A stretch of DNA of 64,000 bases from Pyrobaculum sp. WP30 (lineage in GTDB: Archaea > Thermoproteota > Thermoprotei > Thermoproteales > Thermoproteaceae). The notes under the pieces were generated by a model that saw only the letters and a program-made list of their open reading frames with translations, searched no databases and was not told the DNA's origin. The stretch lies in assembly GCA_001189275.1 (NCBI GenBank), contig CP012158.1, positions 124,001-188,000 on the forward strand. The letters run 5' to 3'. Every line of letters begins with the position of its first letter. Positions within the stretch are counted from its first letter, which is position 1. The translations under genes and the position numbers were made by a program. Below are positions 34,235 to 43,232 of the stretch, piece by piece.

Positions 34235-35689
34235 TCAGCCCTTCACGACGCCTATGGGCCTCTGCCTGACGACTTTTCTGGCGAAGCCTACTTGGTGCGC
34301 GGTCTCGACCACGCGGTCTACGTCTTTGTAGGCCCAGGGGGCTTCCTCTGAGATGACCTCGGTTTCGGCGCTTCTCACGATGATGCCTCTCTTGGCCATT
34401 TCCTCCTGCACCTTGTGCGGTGGGTACATCCTTATGGCAGCTTCTCTGCTGAGGACGCGGCCTGCGCCGTGCGGCGCCGTGCCGAAGGTGAGCTTCATGG
34501 CCTCCGGCGTGCCTACCAGTATCCAGGAGGCTGTGCCCATGCTGCCCGGGATGAGGACGGGCTGTCCTATTTCTCTGTATTTAGCCGGTATCTCGGGCCT
34601 GCCAGGCGGGAAGGCCCTCGTGGCGCCTTTGCGGTGGACCCAGACCTTCCTCACGGTGCCCTTATCATCGACTACGTGTTCCTCCAGCTTGGCGATGTTG
34701 TGGGCCACGTCGTATACCAGCTCGAGACCGACCTTCTCTATGGAGCCGAAGACCTTCTTGAAGGCCTCCCTGACCCAGTGCATGATTATGTGGCGGTTGG
34801 TCCAGGCGAAGTTGGCGGCGGAGGCCATGGCCTTTATGTAGTCCTCAGCCACCTTGTCCTTCAGCGGCGCCGCGGCGAGCTCCCTGTCGGGGAGGTTGAG
34901 GCCCCACCTCCTCATGTTCCTCTCCATGATCAGTAGGTAGTCTGTGGCGACCTGGTGCCCGAAGCCCCGGCTACCTGTGTGTATCATGACCACCACCTGG
35001 CCCTCCCGCTCTATGCCGAAGGTCTTGGCGGCCTTCTCGTCGAATATCTTGTCCACCACTTGGATCTCTAGGAAGTGGTTGCCTGAGCCCAGCGTGCCGA
35101 GCTGATCCCTCCCGCGCGCCTTGGCCTTTTCGCTGACCTTTGAGGGGTCCGCCAGCTTCCAGGAGCCCCGCTCCTCTATGTACTCCATGTCCTCGGCCCA
35201 TCCGTAGCCCTTCTGCACGGCCCACTCCACGCCCTCGGCCAGCGCCCTCTCGAACTCCCCTGGCGACAGCCTGAGGTGGCCTGTGCCGCCCACGCCTGGA
35301 GGCACCAGGCGGAAGATGGCGTCCACCAGCTCCTTAAGCTTGGGCCTCACCTCCTCCTCCGTGAGGTTCGTCCTAAGGACGCGGACGCCGCAGTTGATGT
35401 CGTAGCCGATGCCGCCTGGCGAGATCACGCCTTCCTCTGCGTCTATGGCGGCGACGCCGCCGATGGGGAAGCCGTAGCCCTGGTGGCCGTCGGGCAGGAT
35501 GATGCTGTATTTGTATATGCCGGGGAGGCAGCCGACGTTTATGCCCTGTTCGATGGTCATGTCGGCCTTCATCTTCTCCAGGAGGGCGCTGTCTGCATAT
35601 ATCCTCACGGGTACCTTCTGGCAGGGCTTGACGCCGGGCGGTATCTCCCAGACGTAGTCATTAACCTTGTTAATAGGGATATTCCTCAT
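34235..35689 (-). CDS. rtcB: RNA-splicing ligase RtcB
   Basis: 484 residues, full length and without an intein. GGIGYDINCGVRVLRTNL (metal Asp/Cys), LGTLGSGNHFLEIQ, HTGSRGFGHQVA, and GTAPHGAGRVLSREAA (the histidine that becomes guanylylated) are present. RtcB joins tRNA exon halves and broken RNA 3'-phosphate ends, which is essential where many tRNAs have introns, as in Thermoproteales. The ATG at 35689 is 25 bp from a minus-strand TTTTTAAG TATA box. Confidence 0.97.
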   Translation of the reverse strand: MRNIPINKVNDYVWEIPPGVKPCQKVPVRIYADSALLEKMKADMTIEQGINVGCLPGIYKYSIILPDGHQGYGFPIGGVAAIDAEEGVISPGGIGYDINCGVRVLRTNLTEEEVRPKLKELVDAIFRLVPPGVGGTGHLRLSPGEFERALAEGVEWAVQKGYGWAEDMEYIEERGSWKLADPSKVSEKAKARGRDQLGTLGSGNHFLEIQVVDKIFDEKAAKTFGIEREGQVVVMIHTGSRGFGHQVATDYLLIMERNMRRWGLNLPDRELAAAPLKDKVAEDYIKAMASAANFAWTNRHIIMHWVREAFKKVFGSIEKVGLELVYDVAHNIAKLEEHVVDDKGTVRKVWVHRKGATRAFPPGRPEIPAKYREIGQPVLIPGSMGTASWILVGTPEAMKLTFGTAPHGAGRVLSREAAIRMYPPHKVQEEMAKRGIIVRSAETEVISEEAPWAYKDVDRVVETAHQVGFARKVVRQRPIGVVKG

Positions 35690-35734
35690 AGGTCAAGACG
35701 TTGTATGCACTTAAAAAGTTTTGGGCGGCGTAAG

Positions 35735-35745
35735 GGTTATAAACC
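35735..35745. promoter_or_regulatory. unassigned palindromic TATA element
   Basis: GGTTATAAACC is a perfect 11-bp inverted repeat (odd centre at 35740). The rtcB and pilin-like genes have their own TATA boxes at the right distance, so this element is left over; it could drive the structured stretch at 35765-35830. Confidence 0.4.
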
Positions 35746-35764
35746 GGGGCTTGACTAGACGCGA

Positions 35765-35830
35765 GCCGGGACTACGCCGGGTGAGGGCGGCATGTGCCGC
35801 GCTGTGAGGCCGGCGGGGCACCGCCCCGTG
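35765..35830 (+). ncRNA. candidate small structured RNA
   Basis: A GC-rich block of about 66 bases begins about 25 bp after an unassigned TATA element. It can form GCGGCATGTGCCGC and GGCGGGGCACCGCC hairpins and ends just before the TATA box of the pilin-like gene. No reading frame fits. It lacks clear C/D boxes and any tRNA T-loop. Class unknown; an unusual H/ACA-like guide is one possibility. Confidence 0.3.
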
Positions 35831-35859
35831 TTAATTTAAATACATGGCCACTGTATACC

Positions 35860-36303
35860 ATGAGAGGCGCTGTTGTGAGCATCCAGGTTGCCATCCTCAT
35901 GGCTGTTATATTGACGATAGCCATCGCCGTGGCTGGATACCTCTACACCACGTTCTACTCCTCCCTGCAGTACATCTACGTCGCGGTTACGCAGGCCTAT
36001 GCCTACCCCCGCGACGGTGGTACTGAGGTTAAGCTGTGTTTCATGGTGGGCGGCTCCGGGGGGCTGAAGATCGTGGGCGTGGAGCTGAACGGGAAGGAGG
36101 CGTCGGGGGTGACAGTCGTCGTGAGGGGGCGCGAGACGTCTGAGGTGAAGGCCGGCGATGCAGGGTACGTGAAGGCCTTCTTCCCTGGGCTCCAGCTGGC
36201 GCCGGGGCAGATGGCGGTGGGCCGCGTGGTGACGTTGCAGGGGTTCAGCTTCCTCTTCACGCCGCAGATCTCAAACACAGAGGGGGCCTGCCCGGGGGAG
36301 TAA
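35860..36303 (+). CDS. type IV pilin-like / archaeal secreted small protein
   Basis: 147 residues. The N-terminus MRGAVVSIQVAILMAVILTIAIAVAGYLYTTFYSS has the short basic start and long hydrophobic helix of archaeal type IV pilins and FlaG-like proteins, and the rest is beta-rich with two cysteines. No pilus assembly genes are nearby. ATG 35860 is 23 bp from the centre of a TTAATTTAAATA TATA box; earlier in-frame codons precede the box. Likely a minor pilin or cell-surface component; the class is inferred from the N-terminus only. Confidence 0.6.
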   Translation: MRGAVVSIQVAILMAVILTIAIAVAGYLYTTFYSSLQYIYVAVTQAYAYPRDGGTEVKLCFMVGGSGGLKIVGVELNGKEASGVTVVVRGRETSEVKAGDAGYVKAFFPGLQLAPGQMAVGRVVTLQGFSFLFTPQISNTEGACPGE

Positions 36304-36326
36304 TTTATCTACATCTTTTTTCCTCC

Positions 36327-38207
36327 ATGGGGCCGGAGGATTTAGCAAAGCTCGTGTTGGTGTCGGGCCCCGACGCAGTAGGGGACCGTGTACTTTTCAC
36401 AGTCACTAGGATAAGCCTGGAGCAGAACAGGTACGAGTCTTCGGTGTGGATATACGAGGGGGACTCGGCGAGGGTTCTTCTGCCGGGGCCTTTTGACCTG
36501 GCGGCTAAGGCGTCTCGGGACAAGTTGGCGTTTCTGTCGCGGAGGGGGTTTGGGGAGAAGGAGAGGGGCGTTGGGCTGTGGGTGGCGGAGTGGGGCGGCG
36601 AGGCTAGGCAACTGGCCAGGTTCTTGGGCGTCTTGGATTTCGTCTGGGGGCCTGGCGGCGACTTGCTTGCCGTCGTGGCCTACGAGGGGGCGCCGGAGGA
36701 CGACGTGAAGCACGTGGAGAGGCTCCCGGTGTGGATGAACGACTTCGGCTTCTCCTACAACGTGGCGAGCCACCTCTTTCTTGTCGATGCCTACAGCGGC
36801 GCCGTGGAGAGGCTGACGGAGGGTGAGGTGAGGGTTTTGAAAGCAGCGTGGAGCCCAGACGGGAGGAGGATCGCCTACGCCGTTGCGCCGGACTGGAGGA
36901 GGCCGTATATGGTGGACGTGGTGGTGCTGGATCTTAAGACGGGCGAGCGGCGGGCGTGGGCGTCTGGTTTCTCGGGGGTTTCCGACCTCGCGTGGAGCCC
37001 CGACGGCCGGCGCCTGGCCTTCACGGGGCATCTGCGGCCTAGGGGCTTCGCGTCTCACGCCAGGGTGTGGGTGGCGGCTGAGGGGGGGGGGGGGTAACCG
37101 CGGTGTCTGACCTGCGGCTTTAAATACGGCGTTGGAAACGGCGTTAACAGCGACGTCAGAGGGCCCAGCTACACGCGGTCTCTCTACTGGACCGGCGACG
37201 GGGTGCTGTTTCAGGCCACCGTAGGCGGCTCGGTCTCCTTGTTCAAGGCGGATCTGGGCGGGTCTGTGGAGGCCGTGTTGGCGCCTGGCGGCGTCGTGGA
37301 TGAGTTCGTCCCGGCAGACGGCGGCATCGTCTATACCTACATGGAGGCGCATATGCCGAAGGAGCTCTACCTCTGGGATGGCCGCGAGACGCGGCGGCTG
37401 ACCCGTTTCAACGACTTCGTGTTGGAGCGGTGGCGGCTGAGGCGGCCGCAGAAGTTCGCGTTTAAGGCGAGCGACGGCGAAGAAGTGGAGGGCTGGGTGC
37501 TTCTACCGGAGGGGGAGGGGCCGCACAAGTGGGTTCTCTACATACACGGGGGGCCTAAGACGGCATACGGCGAGGGCTTTATGTTCGAGTTCCACCTCCT
37601 CGCGTCGAGGGGATACGCCGTTGTGTACACGAATCCGCGGGGTAGCGACGGATACAGCGAGGAGTTTGCCGACATACGCTGTAGATACGGCGAAAGGGAT
37701 TTCCAAGACCTCACGGAGGCTGTGGAGTACGCGGCGGCGCGCTTCCCCCTGGACCGCGAGAGGGCGGCTGTGGCGGGCGGCTCATACGGCGGGTTCATGA
37801 CCAACTGGATCATCGCACACACGGACAGGTTCAGGGCCGCGGTGACGCAGAGGTCTATCTGCGACTGGGTCTCCATGTACGGCACCACAGACATCGGGTG
37901 GTACTTCGTGGAGGATCAGATATGTTGCACGCCGTGGAGAAACCGGGAGCTATGTGTCGAGAAGAGCCCCCTGTATCTAGCCGACAGGATAAAGACCCCT
38001 ACGTTAATTATACACTCCATTGAGGACTACAGGACTTGGCTCGACCAAGGCGTGCTGTTCTTCACAGCGCTTAAGCTCCACGGCGTAGAGACCAAGCTGG
38101 TGCTGTTCCCCGAGGAGAGCCACGAGCTCACCCGGAAGGGGAAGCCCCGCCACCGGGTGGAAAACTTTAAGGATATCCTCAACTGGCTCGACAAGTATGT
38201 ATCGTAA
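36327..38207 (+). pseudogene. acylaminoacyl-peptidase-like S9 serine peptidase, interrupted by TAA after a G13 run
   Basis: An N-terminal beta-propeller half (WSPDGRRIAYAV, AWSPDGRRLAFTG repeats) runs to the stop at 37095-37097. The same frame then continues through CLTCGFKYGVGNGV... and the peptidase domain to 38207. The catalytic triad is intact: AGGSYGGFMTNW (Ser), SIEDYRTWLDQG (Asp), EESHELTRKG (His). Thirteen Gs precede TAA; reading GAA there would give the family-typical GGEPRCLT. The break is therefore a nonsense change at the tract end, not a simple frameshift. Without read-through the catalytic half is not made from the upstream start. It overlaps gatD by 11 bp. Confidence 0.8.
37082..37094 (+). 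repeat. G13 mononucleotide tract
   Basis: Thirteen consecutive G residues lie between GCTGA and TAACCG inside the S9 peptidase gene. It is by far the longest homopolymer I noticed in the window and sits exactly at the break point of the frame. Confidence 0.9.
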
Positions 38208-39450
38208 GGTCAAGGTCGTCCTGGACAACGGCGACGTCTTCGAAGGAGTGTTGATCCCGCCGACGCAGTTCAGCGAACCAGACGTGGTTGTGGTAAAGCT
38301 TAGAAACGGCTACAACGTGGGGTTTAGGAGGGGCAGGGTCAAGGAGGTGGTGGACCTGGGAGAGGTGCAGTCCCCGGATGCCGCGAGGCGTGACCTGCCG
38401 AGGATGGAGGGGGAGAAGGTGTGGCTCCTGGCGACTGGGGGCACCATCTTGTCCCGCGTTGACTACGTGACTGGCGGCGTCTACCCCACCCTAAGTGTGG
38501 AGTACCTCTTTGAGGTGCTGGGCGGCTTGGAGGCGCCTATAGAGGTTGAGCAAGTCGCGGCGAAGTTCAGCGAAGACATGACCCCCTCCGTGTGGTCCCA
38601 GATAGCGGCGAGGGTGGGGGAGGCCCTCCAGAGAGGGGCGCGGGGCGTGGTGGTTCTCCACGGCACAGACACCATGCACTACACCGCGGCAGCCCTGGCC
38701 TTCGCCTTCAGAAGCGCGCCGGGGCCCATAGCGCTGGTGGGGGCACAGAGGTCGAGTGACAGGCCCTCCACAGACGCCGTCCTCAACCTAAAGGCCGCAA
38801 TCGCAGTGGCGGCCAGGGCGCCCTTTGCCGAGTCTGTCGTCGTTATGCACAAGGCCAGTAGCGACAGCGTAATAGCAGTGCATAGGGGGACCAGGGTTAG
38901 GAAGATGCATACCTCCAGGCGCGACGCCTTCCAGTCCATAAACGCGGCGCCAATTGCCGAGTACCACCCGGAGAAGGACCTGCTTCAAGTAAACGCGGAG
39001 GAGTACAAGGCCAGGGGCCCGCTGGACTACACGACGAAGTTCGAGGAGGCCGTGGCGCTGGTCAAGTTCTTCCCGGGGATGCACCCCCGCTCCCTGGAGG
39101 TTCTACTCGACGTGGGGATCAAGGGGGTCATCGTGGAGGGGACCGGCTTCGGCCACGTAGGCGAGTACCTCCTGCCCTCCATCAAGAAGCTCGTAGATGC
39201 GGGGGTCGTCATCGCCATGACGAGCCAGACCATATACGGCAGGACAAACCTCTACGTGTACAGGAGGGGCCGCGAGCTCCTCTCGCTTGGCGTCGTGCCG
39301 CTTGAGGACATGTTGCCCGAGGCGGCGTACGCCAAGATGAGCTGGGCCCTGGCCAACTTCAAGAGGGAGGATGTCCCAGCCGTGTTGAGGACGCCCCATG
39401 CGTATGAGATAAGTCCGAGGTCGGACCCGCTGGTCTTCGGTGTGCCATGA
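38197..39450 (+). CDS. gatD: glutamyl-tRNA(Gln) amidotransferase subunit D
   Basis: 417 residues. The N-terminal small barrel (VKVVLDNGDVFEGVLIPP...DVVVVKLRNGYNVGF) is the GatD-specific AnsA-like domain. The asparaginase domain has LLATGGTILSRVDYVTGG (first Thr), LHGTDTMHYTAAALAF (second Thr, Asp) and VVMHKASSDSV (Lys). With GatE it converts Glu-tRNA(Gln) to Gln-tRNA(Gln), the archaeal route to glutaminyl-tRNA. gatE is not in the window. The start overlaps the peptidase end and the stop overlaps the HD gene, so it is the middle of a three-gene operon. Confidence 0.95.
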   Translation: MYRKVKVVLDNGDVFEGVLIPPTQFSEPDVVVVKLRNGYNVGFRRGRVKEVVDLGEVQSPDAARRDLPRMEGEKVWLLATGGTILSRVDYVTGGVYPTLSVEYLFEVLGGLEAPIEVEQVAAKFSEDMTPSVWSQIAARVGEALQRGARGVVVLHGTDTMHYTAAALAFAFRSAPGPIALVGAQRSSDRPSTDAVLNLKAAIAVAARAPFAESVVVMHKASSDSVIAVHRGTRVRKMHTSRRDAFQSINAAPIAEYHPEKDLLQVNAEEYKARGPLDYTTKFEEAVALVKFFPGMHPRSLEVLLDVGIKGVIVEGTGFGHVGEYLLPSIKKLVDAGVVIAMTSQTIYGRTNLYVYRRGRELLSLGVVPLEDMLPEAAYAKMSWALANFKREDVPAVLRTPHAYEISPRSDPLVFGVP

Positions 39451-39977
39451 CGGATCTGCTGGCTGTGGCAGATACGCTCTGTAAGACGCCTAGGGTGGGC
39501 TGGCTCCAGCGAGGCGTGGGAGATGCCGAGACCGTCTGCGCACACTCCCTCCTCGTCATTTTGCTGGCGGGGGAGATCGCGGCGAGGCTAAATGCGGAGG
39601 GGGCGGACGTGGACTTGGCCGAGGTGCTTGCAGTGGCCGCCGTCCACGACCTGGCTGAGGCGGTTCTGGGGCATCCGGGCAGGGAGGTGCGGGATAGGCT
39701 ACGGTGGGAGGAGGTGGAGGAGGATGTGTTTAGAAGGGAGTTCCCGCATCTCGCGGAGCTGTTTCGGTGGTACCGCTACGAGACAAACACGGTGGGGCGA
39801 ATCGTGGCCTTCGCCGACAAGCTCGCCACATTAATAAGGGCGTGCCGCTACAGGCAACTGGGGCATCACACAGACGACTTAATAAGAGGCCTCCACAAGA
39901 AGCTCCTGGCATACGACGACCTCGCGCATCTGCTCGATTACTACGTGACGCAGTACTGCCCAGGTCTCACCCCCTAG
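39447..39977 (+). CDS. HD-domain phosphohydrolase (YfbR/HDDC2-like)
   Basis: 176 residues. ETVCAHSLLVILLAGEIAARL gives the first His, AVHDLAEAVLGHPGREV the HD pair, and VGRIVAFADKLATLIRA the last Asp of the HD superfamily. HDDC2/YfbR members are 5'-deoxynucleotidases, the likely activity here, though the substrate is not proven. ATGA overlap with gatD; convergent with the ZPR1-like gene. Confidence 0.8.
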   Translation: MTDLLAVADTLCKTPRVGWLQRGVGDAETVCAHSLLVILLAGEIAARLNAEGADVDLAEVLAVAAVHDLAEAVLGHPGREVRDRLRWEEVEEDVFRREFPHLAELFRWYRYETNTVGRIVAFADKLATLIRACRYRQLGHHTDDLIRGLHKKLLAYDDLAHLLDYYVTQYCPGLTP

Positions 39978-40506
39978 CCTCGTCAAGGTGCTCGACCCTG
40001 ACGGTTTCTTGACGGTACGGCATTATGAAGGATTTGCCGAGGGGATCCTCCACTACTAGGGTGAAGCCGCCTTCCTCAATTTTCCTGTATATGGTTGAGA
40101 TGAATTTGTCCACCTTCTCGGCGGCTTCTGGTTCGAGGAGTTTGAGCCTCTCGGCGTAGTCAATTACCTTGTACATAAAGCCCTCCACAGTAGAGATGAA
40201 AGTATCGCCGTGAGTTCCCGGCTCTAACGAGAAGCCGAGGTCCGGCGAGTGGATGATGCCTGTTTTGCTTCTAATTAGGAAGGACTTGGCCACGTCTAGG
40301 CCGTCCTTCGCCGTGAATATGACGCGGGTGGGCCGCCCCACCTCTGCGTATTCAACGTCGAAGAGCCTGTAGCCGCAGGTGGAGCAGTACCCGCTCTGTA
40401 TCAGCACGTTGCCGAAGAAGGGGGTTTCGTAGAGAAGCTCCACGTATCTGAAGGTCTTGGAGCCGCAGACCGGACACGTCACCTCTCCGCTGAAGACTAC
40501 GGTCAC
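39967..40506 (-). CDS. ZPR1-type zinc-finger protein
   Basis: About 179 residues. EVTCPVCGSKTFRYVELLYETPFFGNVLIQSGYCSTCGYRLFDVEY is a C-x2-C...C-x2-C ZPR1 zinc finger, and the following beta-rich domain (RVIFTAKDGLDVAKSFLIRSKTGIIHSPDLGFSLEPG) is the ZPR1 partner domain. Eukaryotic ZPR1 has two such modules and binds eEF1A as a folding chaperone; archaeal versions have one and may serve aEF1A (inference). GTG 40506 is chosen: the frame is open to 40725, but the TATA box TTTTTAAATTATT lies between. Confidence 0.8.
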   Translation of the reverse strand: MTVVFSGEVTCPVCGSKTFRYVELLYETPFFGNVLIQSGYCSTCGYRLFDVEYAEVGRPTRVIFTAKDGLDVAKSFLIRSKTGIIHSPDLGFSLEPGTHGDTFISTVEGFMYKVIDYAERLKLLEPEAAEKVDKFISTIYRKIEEGGFTLVVEDPLGKSFIMPYRQETVRVEHLDEARG

Positions 40507-40525
40507 GGCGGGGGCGGGGCAATAA

Positions 40526-40531
40526 TTTAAA
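40526..40531. promoter_or_regulatory. shared palindromic TATA box of ZPR1-like and small membrane protein genes
   Basis: TTTAAA within AATAATTTAAAAAC is centred about 22.5 bp from the minus-strand GTG (40506) and 24.5 bp from the plus-strand ATG (40553). The start-to-start distance is 47 bp, the same as at 7435/7482 and 16990/17037. Confidence 0.55.
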
Positions 40532-40552
40532 AACATGTCGATATTGCCGCCC

Positions 40553-40819
40553 ATGGACAAGTTCGACGTTGCCGTCGGCTTCGCCGTGCTTATCTTCATA
40601 TCGCTGGTATTCAGCGGACTCTGGTCCATCTTCGACCCAGCTAGGCCCTTCTGCAACACGCTTCTGGGCTTCGTCATCCTGGGCGTCCTCGCGGGGGGCT
40701 CCCTCCTGCTCGCCAGGTGGTACAAGTCCCTTGAGACAATAGGCGCCGCGTTGACGGTGTTCTATCTCATAGTCATGTGGATAGTCTTCGCCAGCCCAGG
40801 CGTGTTGCAGTACTGCTAG
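40553..40819 (+). CDS. small membrane protein, three predicted helices
   Basis: 88 residues: VAVGFAVLIFISLVFSGLWSIF, LLGFVILGVLAGGSLLLARW and IGAALTVFYLIVMWIVFA are membrane segments. Not recognised as a named family. The ATG at 40535 is next to the TATA box, so ATG 40553 is the probable leaderless start. Divergent from the ZPR1-like gene and sharing its promoter. Confidence 0.65.
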   Translation: MDKFDVAVGFAVLIFISLVFSGLWSIFDPARPFCNTLLGFVILGVLAGGSLLLARWYKSLETIGAALTVFYLIVMWIVFASPGVLQYC

Positions 40820-40922
40820 TGAGCTCAAGCCAACCCCGGGTGCCCGGGCTGTGGGCCACCAGGCGGCGGAAAGGAGGTACTGACAGTACATTAACTTTAT
40901 AAATTTCAGAGACGGCGCGCCT

Positions 40923-41474
40923 ATGCCTACGAGAAGCGAAAAGAAGAAGAGGCGCGGAAAAATTTTCATAATAGCGCTGGCCGCTCTCATATTCGCCGAG
41001 ACGGGCTACATTCTGGTAACTACAGGCATTGGCAACTTCTTCTTCGGACGTGGAGGCGCTGCAACTGTAGACTTCTCCGCTGTTCTGTCTGTCTCTGAGG
41101 CGTATGTGTTCTTCAACGGTACGGTGACTAGAGGCAGGCCTGAGTATTACCGTGACGCCTATGTATACTTAGTGGCTTACACTCCCGGCGTCTCTCTCCC
41201 AAACGCCGTGGTTATGAAAATGACATTTGACGCCGCTGAGAGACCTGTCTACGTGTTGCCAATACCCCGGACAAGTGGTGTCATCGCCCCACAGGACTTT
41301 GCAGACGTCTTGCCTGACAATGCAAAAAACCCCGTGGTGTTATTGATATATCCCATAGATAAAATAGGCCTCGTGGAGGGATGGGTCAAGGGCATAAAAG
41401 ATCTGCCACAAGGCTTCTACATAAGGATTCATCTTGTAGATGGTAAGCCTGTGAGTGCTGTATCTATCGCCTAG
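40923..41474 (+). CDS. membrane-anchored protein, unknown
   Basis: 183 residues. A very basic start (MPTRSEKKKRRGK) precedes one membrane helix (IFIIALAALIFAETGYILVTTG), then an extracytoplasmic beta-rich domain with one NGT sequon. The orientation by the positive-inside rule puts the domain outside. No recognised motif. The TATA box CTTTATAAAT (40896-40905) is 23 bp before the ATG. Convergent with the IPK gene, with a 4-bp overlap of the stop codons. Confidence 0.65.
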   Translation: MPTRSEKKKRRGKIFIIALAALIFAETGYILVTTGIGNFFFGRGGAATVDFSAVLSVSEAYVFFNGTVTRGRPEYYRDAYVYLVAYTPGVSLPNAVVMKMTFDAAERPVYVLPIPRTSGVIAPQDFADVLPDNAKNPVVLLIYPIDKIGLVEGWVKGIKDLPQGFYIRIHLVDGKPVSAVSIA

Positions 41475-42187
41475 GGCTCCACAGAGGTGCAGTTCTCTGG
41501 GGCTCCGCCTCTTGCGATTATCTCGAGGGATTCTCTGTCAGATATTGAACAGTAGAACACGGGGGTTCCCAGAGCCGCTATGGCCAATCCAGCCTCCACC
41601 TTCTTCCTTATACCCCCCGTGACGTCTACACCGGCGGTCCCCTCTAAATATACGTTACTTTTTAGCCTTCTTATTTTTTCGGCGTTGGGGCTTCCGGGAG
41701 ACGCCGTGTAGATGCCGTCTACGTTCATGAGGAAGATCACGGCGCTGGGCTTGTAGAGCCTGGCGAGCTCAACCGCGATGTCGTCGCCGCTGACCACCAC
41801 GTAGCCCTCGTCGGAGGGGACTATGTCGCCGTGGAGGAGGGGGTACAGCCCCCTCTCCAGCGCATGTGTGATGACCTCACGCCGGACCAGCGATCTGCCC
41901 CAGAACACGTCGCTGGGTTCCACCGGCATGGCCGGCAGGCCAGCCTCTAGTAGCTCCTCGGCCACTAGGGCTGTGAGGCGCCTCAACGTGGCCTTGGTCA
42001 GGGCTATGCCGGTTGGCGTCAGTCCGAAGGCCTTGACGTGGGGGTGTGCGAAGGAGCCCGCGCCGTGGATTAAGACGGCCCTCCTCCCGCGGAGCGCCGG
42101 CGCGGCTTGCGCGATCCGCCCCCGGAGGAAGGTGTAGGGCTTCGTCTTGTCGGTGATGGCGGAGCCGCCGAATTTCACGATAAACAT
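41471..42187 (-). CDS. ipk: isopentenyl phosphate kinase
   Basis: 238 residues of the amino-acid kinase fold: VKFGGSAITDK (ATP lysine), HGAGSFAHPHVKAFGL with the catalytic His50 that separates IPK from other kinases, and VVSGDDIAVELARLYKPSAVIFLMNVDGIY. It phosphorylates isopentenyl phosphate to IPP in the archaeal mevalonate pathway. Its ATG abuts the stop of the prenyl diphosphate synthase, so product and consumer of IPP are co-transcribed. Confidence 0.93.
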   Translation of the reverse strand: MFIVKFGGSAITDKTKPYTFLRGRIAQAAPALRGRRAVLIHGAGSFAHPHVKAFGLTPTGIALTKATLRRLTALVAEELLEAGLPAMPVEPSDVFWGRSLVRREVITHALERGLYPLLHGDIVPSDEGYVVVSGDDIAVELARLYKPSAVIFLMNVDGIYTASPGSPNAEKIRRLKSNVYLEGTAGVDVTGGIRKKVEAGLAIAALGTPVFYCSISDRESLEIIARGGAPENCTSVEP

Positions 42188-43191
42188 CAGTACTGCCTCT
42201 CCAATATGAAGTCCAGTAGCTCCTTCAGCGTCTCGTTGTTAGGTATTTTTGCCAGCTGGCGCTCCGCCTCGCGGCGGTAACTGTCGGCGAGCTTCACAGC
42301 CTCGTCTCTGGCCCCCACCGAGTCCAGAAGCGCCACGGCCCTCTTCACCTCTTCCTCGCCGACATTTTCCCTGGCCAGTATGGCCAGTAGCTCCTCCCTG
42401 TCCCGGGGCGGGAGTCTTGACAGGGCTATGGCGACCACTGCGTTGCCCCTCTTATGTTCCTTTATGTCCTTGCCTATCTCCTTGCCGAACTTCTTGGGGT
42501 CTCCATATATGTCCAACACGTCGTCGATTATCTGGAAGGCGACGCCGGCGTTTAGGCCGAAGCTCCAGGCGGCCTCGGAGAGACCCGCATCGTCGCTTAC
42601 AGAGAGGGCGCCCCACTTGGTTGCGGCGGCTATCAACACACCCGTCTTGAGCGAGACCATGTGTACGTAGTCCTCCGGCGTTACGTCTCTCCGCCTGGCC
42701 TTCACGAAGTAGGGGTCGACCCGGCCTGCGTACTCGAATAATATATCCAGCCGCTCCCCCTCGTCTATCGCCTTGATGACCTTGGCCACCTCCTTGGCGA
42801 AGGTAAGGGGCTTGGGGGTGTCCAAGACGGCCTCCTCTATGGCTTCTCTGTACCATATGCCTATCAAGATGGCTGCGTTGTCGCCAAAAGCCTTCCTAAC
42901 GGTGGGGAGCCCCCTCCGGACGTCTCCCCTGTCTATCATGTCGTCGTATATGAGGGAGTAGTTGTGGATAAGCTCTACGATGGTTGCGGCGGGGAGGGCC
43001 GGCCTCCACTGGCCAGCCACAGCCTCGGCCGTCGCCAGCGTGAGGAGGGGCCTCAGCCTCTTGCCGCCTGTCTTGACTTGGTAGAGGACCTCCTCGCGGA
43101 AGTCTGGAGCCGCGTCGATGGTTAGGTAGTGCTCCAAGGCCTTTTCCACAGCCTCGCCGTATTTCCGGTGGAGCCTACTTACAATGTCCAT
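42187..43191 (-). CDS. idsA: short-chain/geranylgeranyl diphosphate synthase
   Basis: 334 residues. GGKRLRPLL, the first aspartate-rich motif DDMID (83-87) followed by RRG, and the second DDVLD (223-227) identify a trans-prenyltransferase. The short spacing of the first motif (DDxxD) is the archaeal type that makes FPP/GGPP for ether lipids. The frame is open to 43227, but ATG 43191 sits about 22 bp from the TATA box at 43205-43217. Upstream member of the operon with ipk. Confidence 0.93.
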   Translation of the reverse strand: MDIVSRLHRKYGEAVEKALEHYLTIDAAPDFREEVLYQVKTGGKRLRPLLTLATAEAVAGQWRPALPAATIVELIHNYSLIYDDMIDRGDVRRGLPTVRKAFGDNAAILIGIWYREAIEEAVLDTPKPLTFAKEVAKVIKAIDEGERLDILFEYAGRVDPYFVKARRRDVTPEDYVHMVSLKTGVLIAAATKWGALSVSDDAGLSEAAWSFGLNAGVAFQIIDDVLDIYGDPKKFGKEIGKDIKEHKRGNAVVAIALSRLPPRDREELLAILARENVGEEEVKRAVALLDSVGARDEAVKLADSYRREAERQLAKIPNNETLKELLDFILERQY

Positions 43192-43204
43192 GGCGGTAGA
43201 AACC

Positions 43205-43217
43205 AATAAATATATAA
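43205..43217. promoter_or_regulatory. AT-rich element shared by idsA and DUF92 gene
   Basis: AATAAATATATAA lies midway between the minus-strand ATG of idsA (43191) and the plus-strand ATG at 43233. The start-to-start distance is 42 bp. One or two overlapping TATA boxes could serve both directions. Confidence 0.5.
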
Positions 43218-43232
43218 CTGATGGCATCGGCG

